DNA of 14,964 bases from CAYLSV01 sp964386435 (GCA_964386435.1 CAYLSV010000090.1:1-14964), one strand, 5' to 3'; positions 6,149 to 13,326 are shown, counted from the stretch's first letter. Numbers and translations: made by a program. The notes: a model not told the origin generated them from the letters alone.

Positions 6149-7942
6149 TTACCGCCGCCGCCGCAGCAACAAGCCGCCGCCGAGCAGCACGCCCCTCGCC
6201 CCCGGCTCCGGCACCGTCGCCGCCCAGGCGTCGATCTCCGCCGCCCCGGCCGAGCTGCCGAAGTTCGCCCGCAGGATGCCGAAGTCGGCCAGGTTGACGA
6301 GGCCGTCGCCGTTGAAGTCGCCGGTGGTGACGTAGCCGTGGGTGATGCCGAAGTTCGCCCGCAACACGCCAAAGTCGGCCAGGTCGACGATGCCGTCGAG
6401 CGTGGCGTCGCCGCCGATCAGGTCGTCCACGCTCGGCGGCGTCCACAGGGCTATGCCGCTCTCTTGCAAACCGGTTGGCAGGCTGACTTCGTACTCGAAG
6501 GCGAGTTGGCCGTGCTCGTTGAAGCCGGTCTGCTCCTCGCCGGCGCGGCCGTCGCCCAGCCAGCTGTACCGGAGCAGGCTGCCGTCAGCGATCTCCATGT
6601 GCGGCGCGGCAACCTCGATCACGCCGAGCGTCGGGTCGAAAAAGTGCAGTTCGGTGTGCGGGGTGCGATTGTCGCGTTGAACCCGCGACTGGAACGCGAC
6701 CTGACCGGTCGAGTTGACGGCGAAAGCCCACTCCCCGACGTACACCTCGCCATCGCCGGCCGGCGTCTTCTGACCCACCCGCATGACCTGCCGGACGCCG
6801 TCCGGCGTGCGAAGGAGGTAGGCGAAGGCGAAGCCATCGTCCGGTGTGCCGACCGTGCCGCGAATGCCAAAGTACTCCCCGCTCTCGGCGACGGCCCCGT
6901 GCCGGCTGTAGAGGCCGCTATGCACCGTGGCTTGTGGGCCAAGATCGGAGCCTTGAACGGCAACTCCACTTTGAAACAGCGAGTCGTACTGCCCGCCGCC
7001 GGCGGGCGACCAGAAGCCGGTCCCAGAAGGGTTGTCCTCGCCGCCGCGACCGCTGCCCCAGAAGATGATCTCGCCGTCGTCGGTCAGCGTGGCCGCGCCA
7101 TAAATGCTGGCGAAGCTCGTGCCCGAGCCCGAGGAGCTGTGGGCCGACGCCACGGCTCGGATGCCAGTGTCGGATGCCACCAGTACTGATTCGCGCAGCC
7201 GCACCGACGAATGCCAATCCTCGTTGTAGATGTACGCCCGCACGGCGACGTCCCCGGCGTTGTTGATTGGTGAGAGGCCGAACCGCGGGGATGAAGGTTG
7301 GTGATGAACGGTTGTGTTGCTGCCGACCAAGTGGTCGCCGATGGTGATCAAATGCCGCGGCCCGCTGTCGCCCGAGGTGATGGCGATTGGGCGGAAGCCG
7401 TTAGGAGTGCTTACATCTCCCTTCAGGACTGCCGTACCAGCGTCATTGAACGATAACAAAGAGAAGGCCCGGCCGCTCGTCCCTTGATGGAAAGTCTCGC
7501 CATTGGGCGACGTCGACCCGCTGCGAAACAGCGACAGCAGCGAGTTGCCATTGCTGCGCAGGGCAACTTGGACGGCCTCGCCATCGAGATTGGTGTAGTT
7601 CGTCGTGGTGGCGATCTGGCCGATGTCGTTGAGGAACGGCCGTTCGAAGCTTGTGCCGGCGGTGCCGCCGCCGGGCAGGGCGTCGCCGGTGCGGATCAGC
7701 GGCGTGACGGTGGTGCCGTCGAGCCGGAAGATGCCCTGCCCGCCCGGCACGGCGGTCCGCATCGCCACTTGCCCGGCGTTGTTGAGCACCGGGTAGTTGC
7801 CGTTCCACCGGTACGTCCCGCCGCCCGGCAGCGCGTCGCCGTCGCGAATGAGCACGTCGTACCCGCCCGCCCACACCGGCCCCGCCACACCCAGCGTCGC
7901 CACGGCCGCCCAAATCGTCTGTTTGATCTGCTTGCCCGTCAT
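6149..7942 (-). CDS. PEP-CTERM/dockerin-like secreted protein with NxxGxxAF repeats (paralog A, 597 aa)
   Basis: This is an exported surface protein. The start region holds two adjacent ATGs (7945 and 7942). The second is preferred because AGGAG then sits 7 bases upstream. The signal peptide is MTGKQIKQTIWAAVATLGVA then GPVWAGG. Residues of roughly 30-500 hold degenerate tandem repeats of two kinds: LIRDGDALPGGGTY-like and N-x-x-G-x-x-A-F-like (NNAGQVAM, NDIGQIAT, NNAGDVAV, NSTGQVAF, NEHGQLAF). This layout is known as the choice-of-anchor NxxGxxAF family. Residues 504-576 carry two dockerin-like calcium loops, GDATLDGIVDLAD and GDFNGDGLVNLAD, each followed by a FGxLRANFG helix. The end is a PEP-CTERM tail: VPEPGARG, a short Leu/Gly stretch, then four Arg. 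An exosortase encoded elsewhere would process it. The ligand is unknown. A paralog lies immediately upstream in the same direction. Confidence 0.9.
   Translation of the reverse strand: MTGKQIKQTIWAAVATLGVAGPVWAGGYDVLIRDGDALPGGGTYRWNGNYPVLNNAGQVAMRTAVPGGQGIFRLDGTTVTPLIRTGDALPGGGTAGTSFERPFLNDIGQIATTTNYTNLDGEAVQVALRSNGNSLLSLFRSGSTSPNGETFHQGTSGRAFSLLSFNDAGTAVLKGDVSTPNGFRPIAITSGDSGPRHLITIGDHLVGSNTTVHHQPSSPRFGLSPINNAGDVAVRAYIYNEDWHSSVRLRESVLVASDTGIRAVASAHSSSGSGTSFASIYGAATLTDDGEIIFWGSGRGGEDNPSGTGFWSPAGGGQYDSLFQSGVAVQGSDLGPQATVHSGLYSRHGAVAESGEYFGIRGTVGTPDDGFAFAYLLRTPDGVRQVMRVGQKTPAGDGEVYVGEWAFAVNSTGQVAFQSRVQRDNRTPHTELHFFDPTLGVIEVAAPHMEIADGSLLRYSWLGDGRAGEEQTGFNEHGQLAFEYEVSLPTGLQESGIALWTPPSVDDLIGGDATLDGIVDLADFGVLRANFGITHGYVTTGDFNGDGLVNLADFGILRANFGSSAGAAEIDAWAATVPEPGARGVLLGGGLLLRRRR
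6249..6342 (-). repeat. Conserved 3' module, copy A (dockerin-coding)
   Basis: This stretch of paralog A is nearly identical to 8095-8188 in paralog B. Bases 6249-6286 match 8095-8132 exactly (38 bases), and 6300-6342 match 8146-8188 exactly (43 bases), including third codon positions. Similarity continues on both sides over about 330 bases. Confidence 0.85.
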
Positions 7943-7953
7943 CATCAATCTCC

Positions 7954-7978
7954 TGTTCAAGTTCGCGTGTTCAAGTTC
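7954..7978 (-). repeat. Direct repeat beside the ribosome-binding site of paralog A
   Basis: An 11-base sequence, read on the minus strand as GAACTTGAACA, occurs twice (7978-7968 and 7964-7954) with CGC between, giving a 14-base period. The second copy runs directly into the AGGAG ribosome-binding site of the gene starting at 7942. It fills half of the 52-base gap between the two paralogous genes. Confidence 0.7.
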
Positions 7979-7994
7979 AAGGTCGGCCAAGGTC

Positions 7995-9764
7995 TCACTT
8001 CCGCCGCCGCAGCAACAGCCCGCCGCCGAGCACCAACCCCGCCACGCCCGGCTCCGGCACGCTCGCCGCCCAGGCGTCCATCTCCGCCAGGCCCGCCGAG
8101 CTGCCGAAGTTCGCCCGCAGGATGCCGAAGTCAGAAAGGTCCACCAGGCCGTCGCCGTTGAAGTCGCCGGTGGTGACGTAGCCGTGGGCGATGCCGAAGT
8201 TGGCCCGCAAGACGCCGAAGTCGGCCAGATCGACGGTGCCGTCGAGCGTCGCGTCGCCGCCGATGAGGTCGTCCACGCTTGGCGGGGTCCACAGGGCGAC
8301 GCCGCTCTCCTGCAAGCCGGTTGTGAGCTGGACGGTGTAGCTGAAGGCGATCTGCCCGCTTTCGTTGAAGCCGGTCGTCTCGTCGCCGGTGTAGTTGTCG
8401 CCGCGCCAGTCGAGGCTGCGCAGGGTGCCGCCGTTGAACGTGCCGTTGACGACGGCGACCTCGATCAGACCCAGCGTCTCGTCGAAGTAGTAGATGGCGT
8501 ATCGCTTGTTGCGGTTGGACGTGCCGACGTCCGCTTGGAAAGCCGCCTGACCCGCCGAATTAGTTGTGATCTGTCCGTAGGTGACGAAAAACTCGCCGTC
8601 CGTCTGGCCGGGGCGGGCCTGGCCGATCCGGGCGAGTTGCCGGATGCCGGTGGGCGTGCGGAGCATTAAGGCGCTGTCGAAGTGCTCGCCCGGCACGACC
8701 GCGTGGCCGTAGATGCCGAAGTAGTCCGACCCCGTGTTGCCGCTGGCATTGGTGCCGAACACCGCTTCGGCGTTCGGCAGATCGCTACCGAGCAGTGGCT
8801 GCCCGCTATGGGCGGCCCGCGTGAACTGCCCGCCGCCAGTTGCGCGCCAGATGCCGGACTGCTGCGGGCGGTTGATATCAGGGTTGGCGTTCCTGATGCC
8901 GGTGAATAGCACACCGCCGTCCTCGCCACGCACGGCCGGTCCGATCGTTCGCATGCTGCCCAAGCTCGAGAACGAGTAACCCTCTGCCAAGGTGCCCGTG
9001 GCCGCCAAGACTGAAGTGCCGCCCGCGCCCGCGGTGAGGATGGCATCGCGGGTGGTGACGGGCTGTTGGTTCTGGTTTAGATCGTGGAGCCGCGTGTAGG
9101 CGGCCACACGACCATCATCGCGGAGCGGCGAGAGGCTGATGTGGTCGTTGTCCGTGAGCCGCCGGTTGCCGCCGGACAGAACATCTTCGTTGGCAACCAG
9201 GTGCGTCAAGCCGCTGCCGTCCGCAAGGACGTAGTTCCGGCCGCGTCGGTCGCCGATCACGGCGGTGCCGGCGGTGTTGATCGAACGCATCAGCCAAGGA
9301 ATGGGTTCGCCGGCGTACGTGCCGCCGCCCGGCAGCGGGTCGCCGGTGCGGTACAACTCGGCCAGTGGGTTGCCGTCGGTGCGAATGAGGGCGACCGTCA
9401 AATCGGTGGTGTTGGTGAGGACCGTGGCCGCCAAGTGCCCGGCGTCGGTGAGGTGAAGGTGGTGGGCGAAGCCGTTGAACGTGCCGCCGCCGGGCAGGGC
9501 ATCGCCGGCGCGGATGAGCGGCGTGATCGCGGTGCCGTCGAGGCGGTAGGCGGCCTGGTCGCCGCTGGCACCGCCGCCGAAGGCGACTTGGCCGGCGTTG
9601 TTGAGCACGACGCCCTGCGAGAAGCCGCCGACCACGCCGCCGTCGGGTAGGGCGTCGCCGGCTCGGATCAGGACGTCGTAGCTGCCGACGGAGGCGGCAA
9701 CCGGGGCGGCGGCGAGGAGCAGGGCGAGGGCGGCGGGCTTGGCGAGCTCGAACGGTGTGGGCAT
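7995..9764 (-). CDS. PEP-CTERM/dockerin-like secreted protein with NxxGxxAF repeats (paralog B, 589 aa)
   Basis: This protein has the same architecture as its downstream neighbour. It starts at the ATG at 9764, with CGGAGA four bases upstream. Its signal peptide is MPTPFELAKPAALALLLAAA then PVAASVG. The repeat region shows LIRAGDALPDGG, LIRAGDALPGGGTF and LYRTGDPLPGGGTY, plus NNAGQVAF, NTAGTAVI, NSAGQAAF and NESGQIAF. Residues 496-568 hold two dockerin-like calcium loops (GDATLDGTVDLAD, GDFNGDGLVDLSD). The tail is VPEPGVAG, a hydrophobic Leu/Gly stretch, then RRRK. The protein should be exported, processed by an exosortase and exposed on or released from the cell surface. The next gene, paralog A, begins 52 bases after the stop, so the two look co-transcribed from the divergent spacer at 9765-9936. 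The open frame extends upstream to 9902, but that part lacks a signal peptide and crosses the putative promoter. Confidence 0.9.
   Translation of the reverse strand: MPTPFELAKPAALALLLAAAPVAASVGSYDVLIRAGDALPDGGVVGGFSQGVVLNNAGQVAFGGGASGDQAAYRLDGTAITPLIRAGDALPGGGTFNGFAHHLHLTDAGHLAATVLTNTTDLTVALIRTDGNPLAELYRTGDPLPGGGTYAGEPIPWLMRSINTAGTAVIGDRRGRNYVLADGSGLTHLVANEDVLSGGNRRLTDNDHISLSPLRDDGRVAAYTRLHDLNQNQQPVTTRDAILTAGAGGTSVLAATGTLAEGYSFSSLGSMRTIGPAVRGEDGGVLFTGIRNANPDINRPQQSGIWRATGGGQFTRAAHSGQPLLGSDLPNAEAVFGTNASGNTGSDYFGIYGHAVVPGEHFDSALMLRTPTGIRQLARIGQARPGQTDGEFFVTYGQITTNSAGQAAFQADVGTSNRNKRYAIYYFDETLGLIEVAVVNGTFNGGTLRSLDWRGDNYTGDETTGFNESGQIAFSYTVQLTTGLQESGVALWTPPSVDDLIGGDATLDGTVDLADFGVLRANFGIAHGYVTTGDFNGDGLVDLSDFGILRANFGSSAGLAEMDAWAASVPEPGVAGLVLGGGLLLRRRK
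8095..8188 (-). repeat. Conserved 3' module, copy B (dockerin-coding)
   Basis: This is the partner of the stretch at 6249-6342, with exact runs of 38 and 43 bases broken by a short divergent stretch. It encodes the same dockerin-like segment in paralog B. Confidence 0.85.
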
Positions 9765-9808
9765 AACGTCTCCGGGGCAGCGGCCGGGACGGCACCTGCA
9801 GAAGGCGC

Positions 9809-9836
9809 AACGTAACAACAGTTGGCGATGCTTCAA
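9809..9836 (-). promoter_or_regulatory. Possible promoter for the tandem PEP-CTERM genes
   Basis: On the minus strand, TTGAAG (9836-9831) is followed after 16 bases by TACGTT (9814-9809), preceded by TGT to give an extended -10 (TGnTAnnnT). The start of transcription would be near 9802, leaving a leader of about 38 bases before the ATG at 9764. The -10 core is weak. Confidence 0.33.
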
Positions 9837-9837
9837 C

Positions 9838-9855
9838 CCTCCCAAGTTTGGGGGG
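9838..9855. promoter_or_regulatory. Palindrome in the divergent spacer, operator-like
   Basis: CCCAA-GT-TTGGG (9841-9852) is a short inverted repeat, extended by one T-G mismatch and two more C-G pairs to 9838-9855. It lies directly upstream of the predicted -35 box of the minus-strand genes, in the spacer shared with nuoF. The position suits a regulator site, but no regulator gene is nearby. Confidence 0.3.
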
Positions 9856-9922
9856 TCGTGACAAAGCCGGTGAAACCGCCCGGCGGGCCGGCCGGTGGTC
9901 AACCGCGCGGCGGCGGGGGCCG

Positions 9923-9928
9923 TATAGT
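9923..9928 (+). promoter_or_regulatory. -10-like box directly upstream of nuoF
   Basis: TATAGT matches TATAAT at five of six positions and ends 8 bases before the nuoF ATG (9937). No convincing -35 box is seen at 16-19 bases. Transcription from this box would start at about 9935, leaving almost no leader. There is no Shine-Dalgarno sequence in the remaining bases. Confidence 0.4.
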
Positions 9929-9936
9929 GGGTTGAG

Positions 9937-11301
9937 ATGACTGACGGCTACCCCGGCTTCGAGCCCGTGCTGACGACCCGCATCCCGCTCAACCCCGCCG
10001 ATCGGAAGATCGTGTGGTACGACGACTATGTCGCCAGCGGCGGGTACAAGGCGCTGGAGACGGCGTGCGACATGACGCCGGATGAGATTATCAAGTTGGT
10101 GACCGACTCGGGCCTGCGCGGCCGCGGCGGGGCGGGGTTCAGTGCCGGCATGAAGTGGTCGTTTATCCCGAAGGAGAAGAAGACGACGCACTACCTGGCC
10201 GTCAACGGCGACGAGTCGGAGCCGGGGACGTTTAAGGACCGGTACCTGATCGACTACGACCCGCACCAGATGCTCGAAGGGTGCGCGATCTGCGCGTTGG
10301 CGACGCAGGTCGACGTGATCTACCTGTTCATCCGCGGCGAGTACCACCGGCAGATCAAGCTGCTGGAGAAGGCGGTCGCCGAGGCGTATGACAAGGGGAT
10401 TTTCGGCAAGCAGGGCCTCCTGAACGGCCGTGGTCGGCCGGTGGAGTGTTACGTTCACTCGGGAGCGGGGGCGTACATCTGTGGCGAGGAGACGGGGCTG
10501 CTGGAGGCGCTGGAGGGCAAGCGGGGCTGGCCGCGGCTCAAGCCGCCGTTCCCGGCGATTTCGGGGGCGTTTGGCAAGCCGACGGTGATCAATAATGTCG
10601 AGACGCTTTGCTGCGTGCCGTGGATCGTCGAGCGCGGGGCCGAGTGGTTCAAGAGCATGGGCACCAAGAGTTCGCCGGGCCCGAAGCTGTTCGGCATGAG
10701 CGGCCACCTCAACGACCCCGGCGTCTACGAGGCCCCGCTGGGCATCACGCTCGAGGAGTCGATCGAGATGGCCGGCGGCATGAAGGGCGGGGCCCACAAG
10801 GGCACGATCTGCGGCGGCATCAGCATGGGCGTGCTCGGCGAGGATCAGCTGGACATCAAGCTCGACTTCGACGACGTCCGCTTCCGCGGCGGCTGCCTGG
10901 GTCTGGGCACGGCCGGCATGATCGTCATGAACGAGCACACCGACATGGTCAATGCTTTGCGGAACTGCGTGCGGTTCTACAGCCACGAGAGTTGCGGCCA
11001 GTGCACGCCCTGCCGCGAGGGCAGCCACTGGATGAAGAAGATCATGGACCGCATCGTCGCCGGCATGGGCCGGGAGAAGGATTTGGAAATGCTCCTCGAG
11101 CTCGAGAAGACGATGGGCATTATGCCCGGCACCACGATCTGCGGCCTGGCCGACGGCACGGCGTGGGCGACGCGGACGTTCGTCAACAAGTACTACGACG
11201 AGTTCGCCGCCCGTGTCCAGAAGGACGAGATCAAGCGGGTGCCGCTCTCCATCAAGGGCACCCGCAACGTGACGACCCCGATGGGCAGCAACACCCGCTG
11301 A
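9937..11301 (+). CDS. nuoF: NADH-quinone oxidoreductase subunit F (454 aa)
   Basis: NuoF is the NADH-oxidising, FMN-carrying subunit of respiratory complex I and sits on the cytoplasmic arm. The sequence has all the family signatures: GLRGRGGAGFSAGMKW (59-74, nucleotide binding), VNGDESEPGTFKDR (89-102), GAGAYICGEETGLLEALEGK (176-195, FMN/NADH site), GKPTVINNVETL (213-224), and the iron-sulfur ligands ESCGQCTPCREG (Cys353, Cys356, Cys359) with Cys402 in TTICGLADG for the N3 [4Fe-4S] cluster. The length is normal. The start is fixed at 9937 because an in-frame TAG lies at 9925-9927. Usually nuoF stands between nuoE and nuoG; here neither is adjacent. It has no N-terminal thioredoxin-like [2Fe-2S] extension, which argues against a HoxF- or FdsB-type fusion subunit. 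Confidence 0.96.
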   Translation: MTDGYPGFEPVLTTRIPLNPADRKIVWYDDYVASGGYKALETACDMTPDEIIKLVTDSGLRGRGGAGFSAGMKWSFIPKEKKTTHYLAVNGDESEPGTFKDRYLIDYDPHQMLEGCAICALATQVDVIYLFIRGEYHRQIKLLEKAVAEAYDKGIFGKQGLLNGRGRPVECYVHSGAGAYICGEETGLLEALEGKRGWPRLKPPFPAISGAFGKPTVINNVETLCCVPWIVERGAEWFKSMGTKSSPGPKLFGMSGHLNDPGVYEAPLGITLEESIEMAGGMKGGAHKGTICGGISMGVLGEDQLDIKLDFDDVRFRGGCLGLGTAGMIVMNEHTDMVNALRNCVRFYSHESCGQCTPCREGSHWMKKIMDRIVAGMGREKDLEMLLELEKTMGIMPGTTICGLADGTAWATRTFVNKYYDEFAARVQKDEIKRVPLSIKGTRNVTTPMGSNTR

Positions 11302-11483
11302 GACCGGGGGCGGCCGGCGATTTAGCTTGCACGTCGGCGGGGCGGGTGTAGGTTGCAGCGTGCGATCCGCCCACCGCGGGTCGTACAGACGCCGAGGCTG
11401 GGGAGAATGCGTTTCCATGCCGCGGTTGACCAAGCCACGCCCGAGCGGGTGCGGCTTGCCACTTGTTCGCCATGGAGCCCCTG

Positions 11484-12215
11484 ATGAGTTTGAAGTCCAA
11501 GTCTCTCGCGTTGTTCGGCGGCGCGTTGCTGTCGGCCGGCCTTGCCACAACGGCCGGCGGCCAGTCGCTCATCGTCGCGGAGGGCGGTTACCTGCCCGAC
11601 CCAAACACCGGCGAGCCGATGGAGTTCGCCAGCGCCGCGGCGGTCGCCGCCGGCAGCTACGCCCCGGGTCTGGGCTTCAGCTTCGACGTGCAGGACGACG
11701 CCTTGGTGCCCGACAATCTGAACCTGTCGGCCACCACGCTCGACGGCTCGCTGACCACCTCGACCACGCTCACCGACTCGCTGGTGCGGTACGAGACGGA
11801 CTTCGACCCGGCCCTGCTCAACCAGTTTTCGACCGAGGGCTACGCCTCCGGCATTGTCCAGATCTTCTTCCAGGTGTCGCAGGATGCGACGCTGGAGCTG
11901 ACGTGGGACTTCACCGGCACCGACTTCTTCGGCAACCCAACCCTGGCCGTGCAGTTTGAGGGCAGCGGTAGTGTGATACCCGACGCCGAGGGCGACAGCC
12001 TGATCACGGTGAGCCCCACCAACCCCAGCGGCATTGCCGAGGTGGACCTGGTGTCCGGCACGGATTACCTGCTCACGCTCTTCGGCGGTTCGCCGCTGCT
12101 GGGCACTTCGGACGTGGCGTTTTTGCAGGCGGAGCTTCTGCCCGTTCCCGAACCCGCCTCGCTGGGCCTGCTCGCCGCCGCCGGGCTGGGCCTGACCCGC
12201 CGCCGCACCGCCTGA
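11484..12215 (+). CDS. Small PEP-CTERM secreted protein (243 aa, paralog 1)
   Basis: The ATG at 11484 is chosen over the ATG at 11472 because GGAG (11474-11477) lies 6 bases upstream. It gives the signal peptide MSLKSKSLALFGGALLSAGL then ATTAGGQ. The mature part is acidic, Thr/Ser/Gly-rich and predicted mostly beta, with no cysteines. A central segment (ASGIVQIFFQVSQDATLELT, then WDFTG, 121-145) resembles the same region of the next gene. The C-terminus is a classic PEP-CTERM tail: VPEPASLG (221-228), a Leu/Ala/Gly helix, then RRR. The protein should be exported and handled by an exosortase. No ligand or enzymatic motif is visible. It is separated from nuoF by 182 bases and is more likely transcribed on its own. 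Confidence 0.9.
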   Translation: MSLKSKSLALFGGALLSAGLATTAGGQSLIVAEGGYLPDPNTGEPMEFASAAAVAAGSYAPGLGFSFDVQDDALVPDNLNLSATTLDGSLTTSTTLTDSLVRYETDFDPALLNQFSTEGYASGIVQIFFQVSQDATLELTWDFTGTDFFGNPTLAVQFEGSGSVIPDAEGDSLITVSPTNPSGIAEVDLVSGTDYLLTLFGGSPLLGTSDVAFLQAELLPVPEPASLGLLAAAGLGLTRRRTA

Positions 12216-12420
12216 GCGAGTCGATTGCATCCGAGACGACGAACGCGTCGCACCGAAAGCATCTCCAAATCCGACGATCTGGCATCACTTTATGGTGCAA
12301 GGTGCGGTCACACGCCAGCACCGCCGGCGGCTGGCTGCTGGGGCGACGATGCATGGCGAATTTGGGTTGGGCGGGTTGTGCCGCCTGGCATGCCACCGGA
12401 GCTGTGGCTGGGTGAGGCAG

Positions 12421-12445
12421 GTGAGAAAAAGGTTCTGTTTCTCGC
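12421..12445 (+). promoter_or_regulatory. Leader hairpin 1
   Basis: GTGAGAAA (12421-12428) pairs with TTTCTCGC (12438-12445) over 8 bp with one T-G wobble, with a 9-base loop. It is unusually A/T-rich for this genome. Confidence 0.4.
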
Positions 12446-12452
12446 AGTGCCG

Positions 12453-12471
12453 GATTAGCCGGCGGTTAATC
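12453..12471 (+). promoter_or_regulatory. Leader hairpin 2
   Basis: GATTAGCC (12453-12460) pairs with GGTTAATC (12464-12471) over 8 bp with one G-T wobble and a 3-base loop. It follows hairpin 1 after 7 bases and lies 100 bases before the start codon at 12572. No T tract follows, so it is not a clear terminator. Confidence 0.4.
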
Positions 12472-12571
12472 TTGCGTCGAGAGCGGGCAAGGAAGGAATG
12501 AAGTTCAAACGTGCCTGTGCGACTGTCGTGCGGCCGGATCGAGATCAATCGGAGGGGATGGAGAAACTGCA

Positions 12572-13267
12572 ATGAACATTACCAAGAAGGCCGTGAAAGC
12601 CAGTCTGTTCGGCGGCGCCCTGACGTGCGCCGGCCTCACCGCGACGGCCGACGCTCAGTCGCTCGTGTTCCTGCCCAACGGTGCGACGCTGCCCTCCGGC
12701 CCGTACACCTCGACGTCCACCTTCGCGTACGGTGCCACCGACTTCCTCGTCTCCTACGACTCGGTGTCATACGCGACGACTGACCCCAATGCCTCGCCGG
12801 TGCCGGATGCGGTGCTGAACTACGGCGGCTGGGGCGGTGTGGCGTCGGTGACGTCAACCGGGCTCTCGACAACGGCCGTTGGTGAGACCGATGTTTCGCC
12901 CGATGACGGGTTTGCCCGGGCGGCAGCTTATGCTTACTTTACCGTGGATCAGGACGTGGACATGACCATTGCCTGGGATTTCACGGGCGAGCAGGCCGTG
13001 CCAGCCTTCGGCGAGATCAACCTCATCGACTGGACGGCCGGTGGCGTGGATGTGTTCCTGGTCGATCTGTTCAACGGCATCGGTGACGACTCGGGCAGCG
13101 TCGACATCCCGTTGACGGCCGGAATTAATTACGCGTTGATCCTCGACTCTTACGTTGAGGACGACACCGGCGGCTCGACGTTTGCCACGGCCGTGGTGCC
13201 TGAGCCGGCGAGTGCCTCGTTGCTGCTGCTGGGGGCGGCCGGGCTGATGCGTCGGCGTGGCCGCTGA
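12572..13267 (+). CDS. Small PEP-CTERM secreted protein (231 aa, paralog 2)
   Basis: The ATG at 12572 has GGAG 8 bases upstream (12560-12563). The signal peptide, MNITKKAVKASLFGGALTCA then GLTATADAQS, closely resembles that of the preceding gene (shared LFGGAL...AGL...QSL). The mature part is acidic and Thr/Asp/Gly-rich, and a region at about 116-139 (ARAAAYAYFTVDQDVDMTIA then WDFTG) aligns with the same place in paralog 1. This indicates an old tandem duplication. The C-terminus is a PEP-CTERM tail: VPEPASAS (209-216), a Leu/Ala helix, then RRRGR. Exosortase processing is expected. No function can be assigned. The TPR-sulfotransferase gene begins 59 bases downstream on the same strand and may share its transcript. 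Confidence 0.9.
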   Translation: MNITKKAVKASLFGGALTCAGLTATADAQSLVFLPNGATLPSGPYTSTSTFAYGATDFLVSYDSVSYATTDPNASPVPDAVLNYGGWGGVASVTSTGLSTTAVGETDVSPDDGFARAAAYAYFTVDQDVDMTIAWDFTGEQAVPAFGEINLIDWTAGGVDVFLVDLFNGIGDDSGSVDIPLTAGINYALILDSYVEDDTGGSTFATAVVPEPASASLLLLGAAGLMRRRGR

Positions 13268-13326
13268 ACGGGTTGGGCGTTCGGCTTGCCTGAGCCGGTT
13301 GGCTGGGGTACGTGTTGGACGCCGTG

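Larger units (their letters stand above)
12216..12571 (+). other. Long intergenic leader between two PEP-CTERM genes
   Basis: This 356-base stretch has no credible gene. A 77-residue frame at 12225-12458 is Arg/Pro/Trp-rich and lacks a ribosome site. The left part contains a short AT-richer island around CACTTTATGG (12286-12295). The right part holds two adjacent hairpins (12421-12471), and the last 20 bases carry the GGAG ribosome site of the next gene (12560-12563). The length suggests a long 5' leader or a small RNA, but I match it to no known riboswitch. Confidence 0.5.

Noticed and set aside
9829..9844. Sigma54-like site on the minus strand, TGGGAGGGTTGAAGCA, upstream of paralog B
   Set aside because: It has GG and GC at the right spacing, of interest because some PEP-CTERM genes are RpoN-controlled, but several consensus positions fail (notably the TT before GC). 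It also overlaps the sigma70-like candidate.
11327..11354. TTGCAC-16-TAGGTT upstream of the first small PEP-CTERM gene
   Set aside because: The -10 matches only three of six positions and sits about 130 bases from the start codon; too weak to call a promoter.
9115..11550. 811-codon minus-strand frame covering nuoF
   Set aside because: NuoF on the plus strand has every family motif; the antisense product is Arg/His/Leu-rich shadow sequence and runs into a second frame of paralog B.
12225..12458. 77-codon frame in the intergenic leader
   Set aside because: No ribosome site, unusual Arg/Pro/Trp-rich composition and no recognisable feature; the hairpins at its end suggest non-coding sequence.
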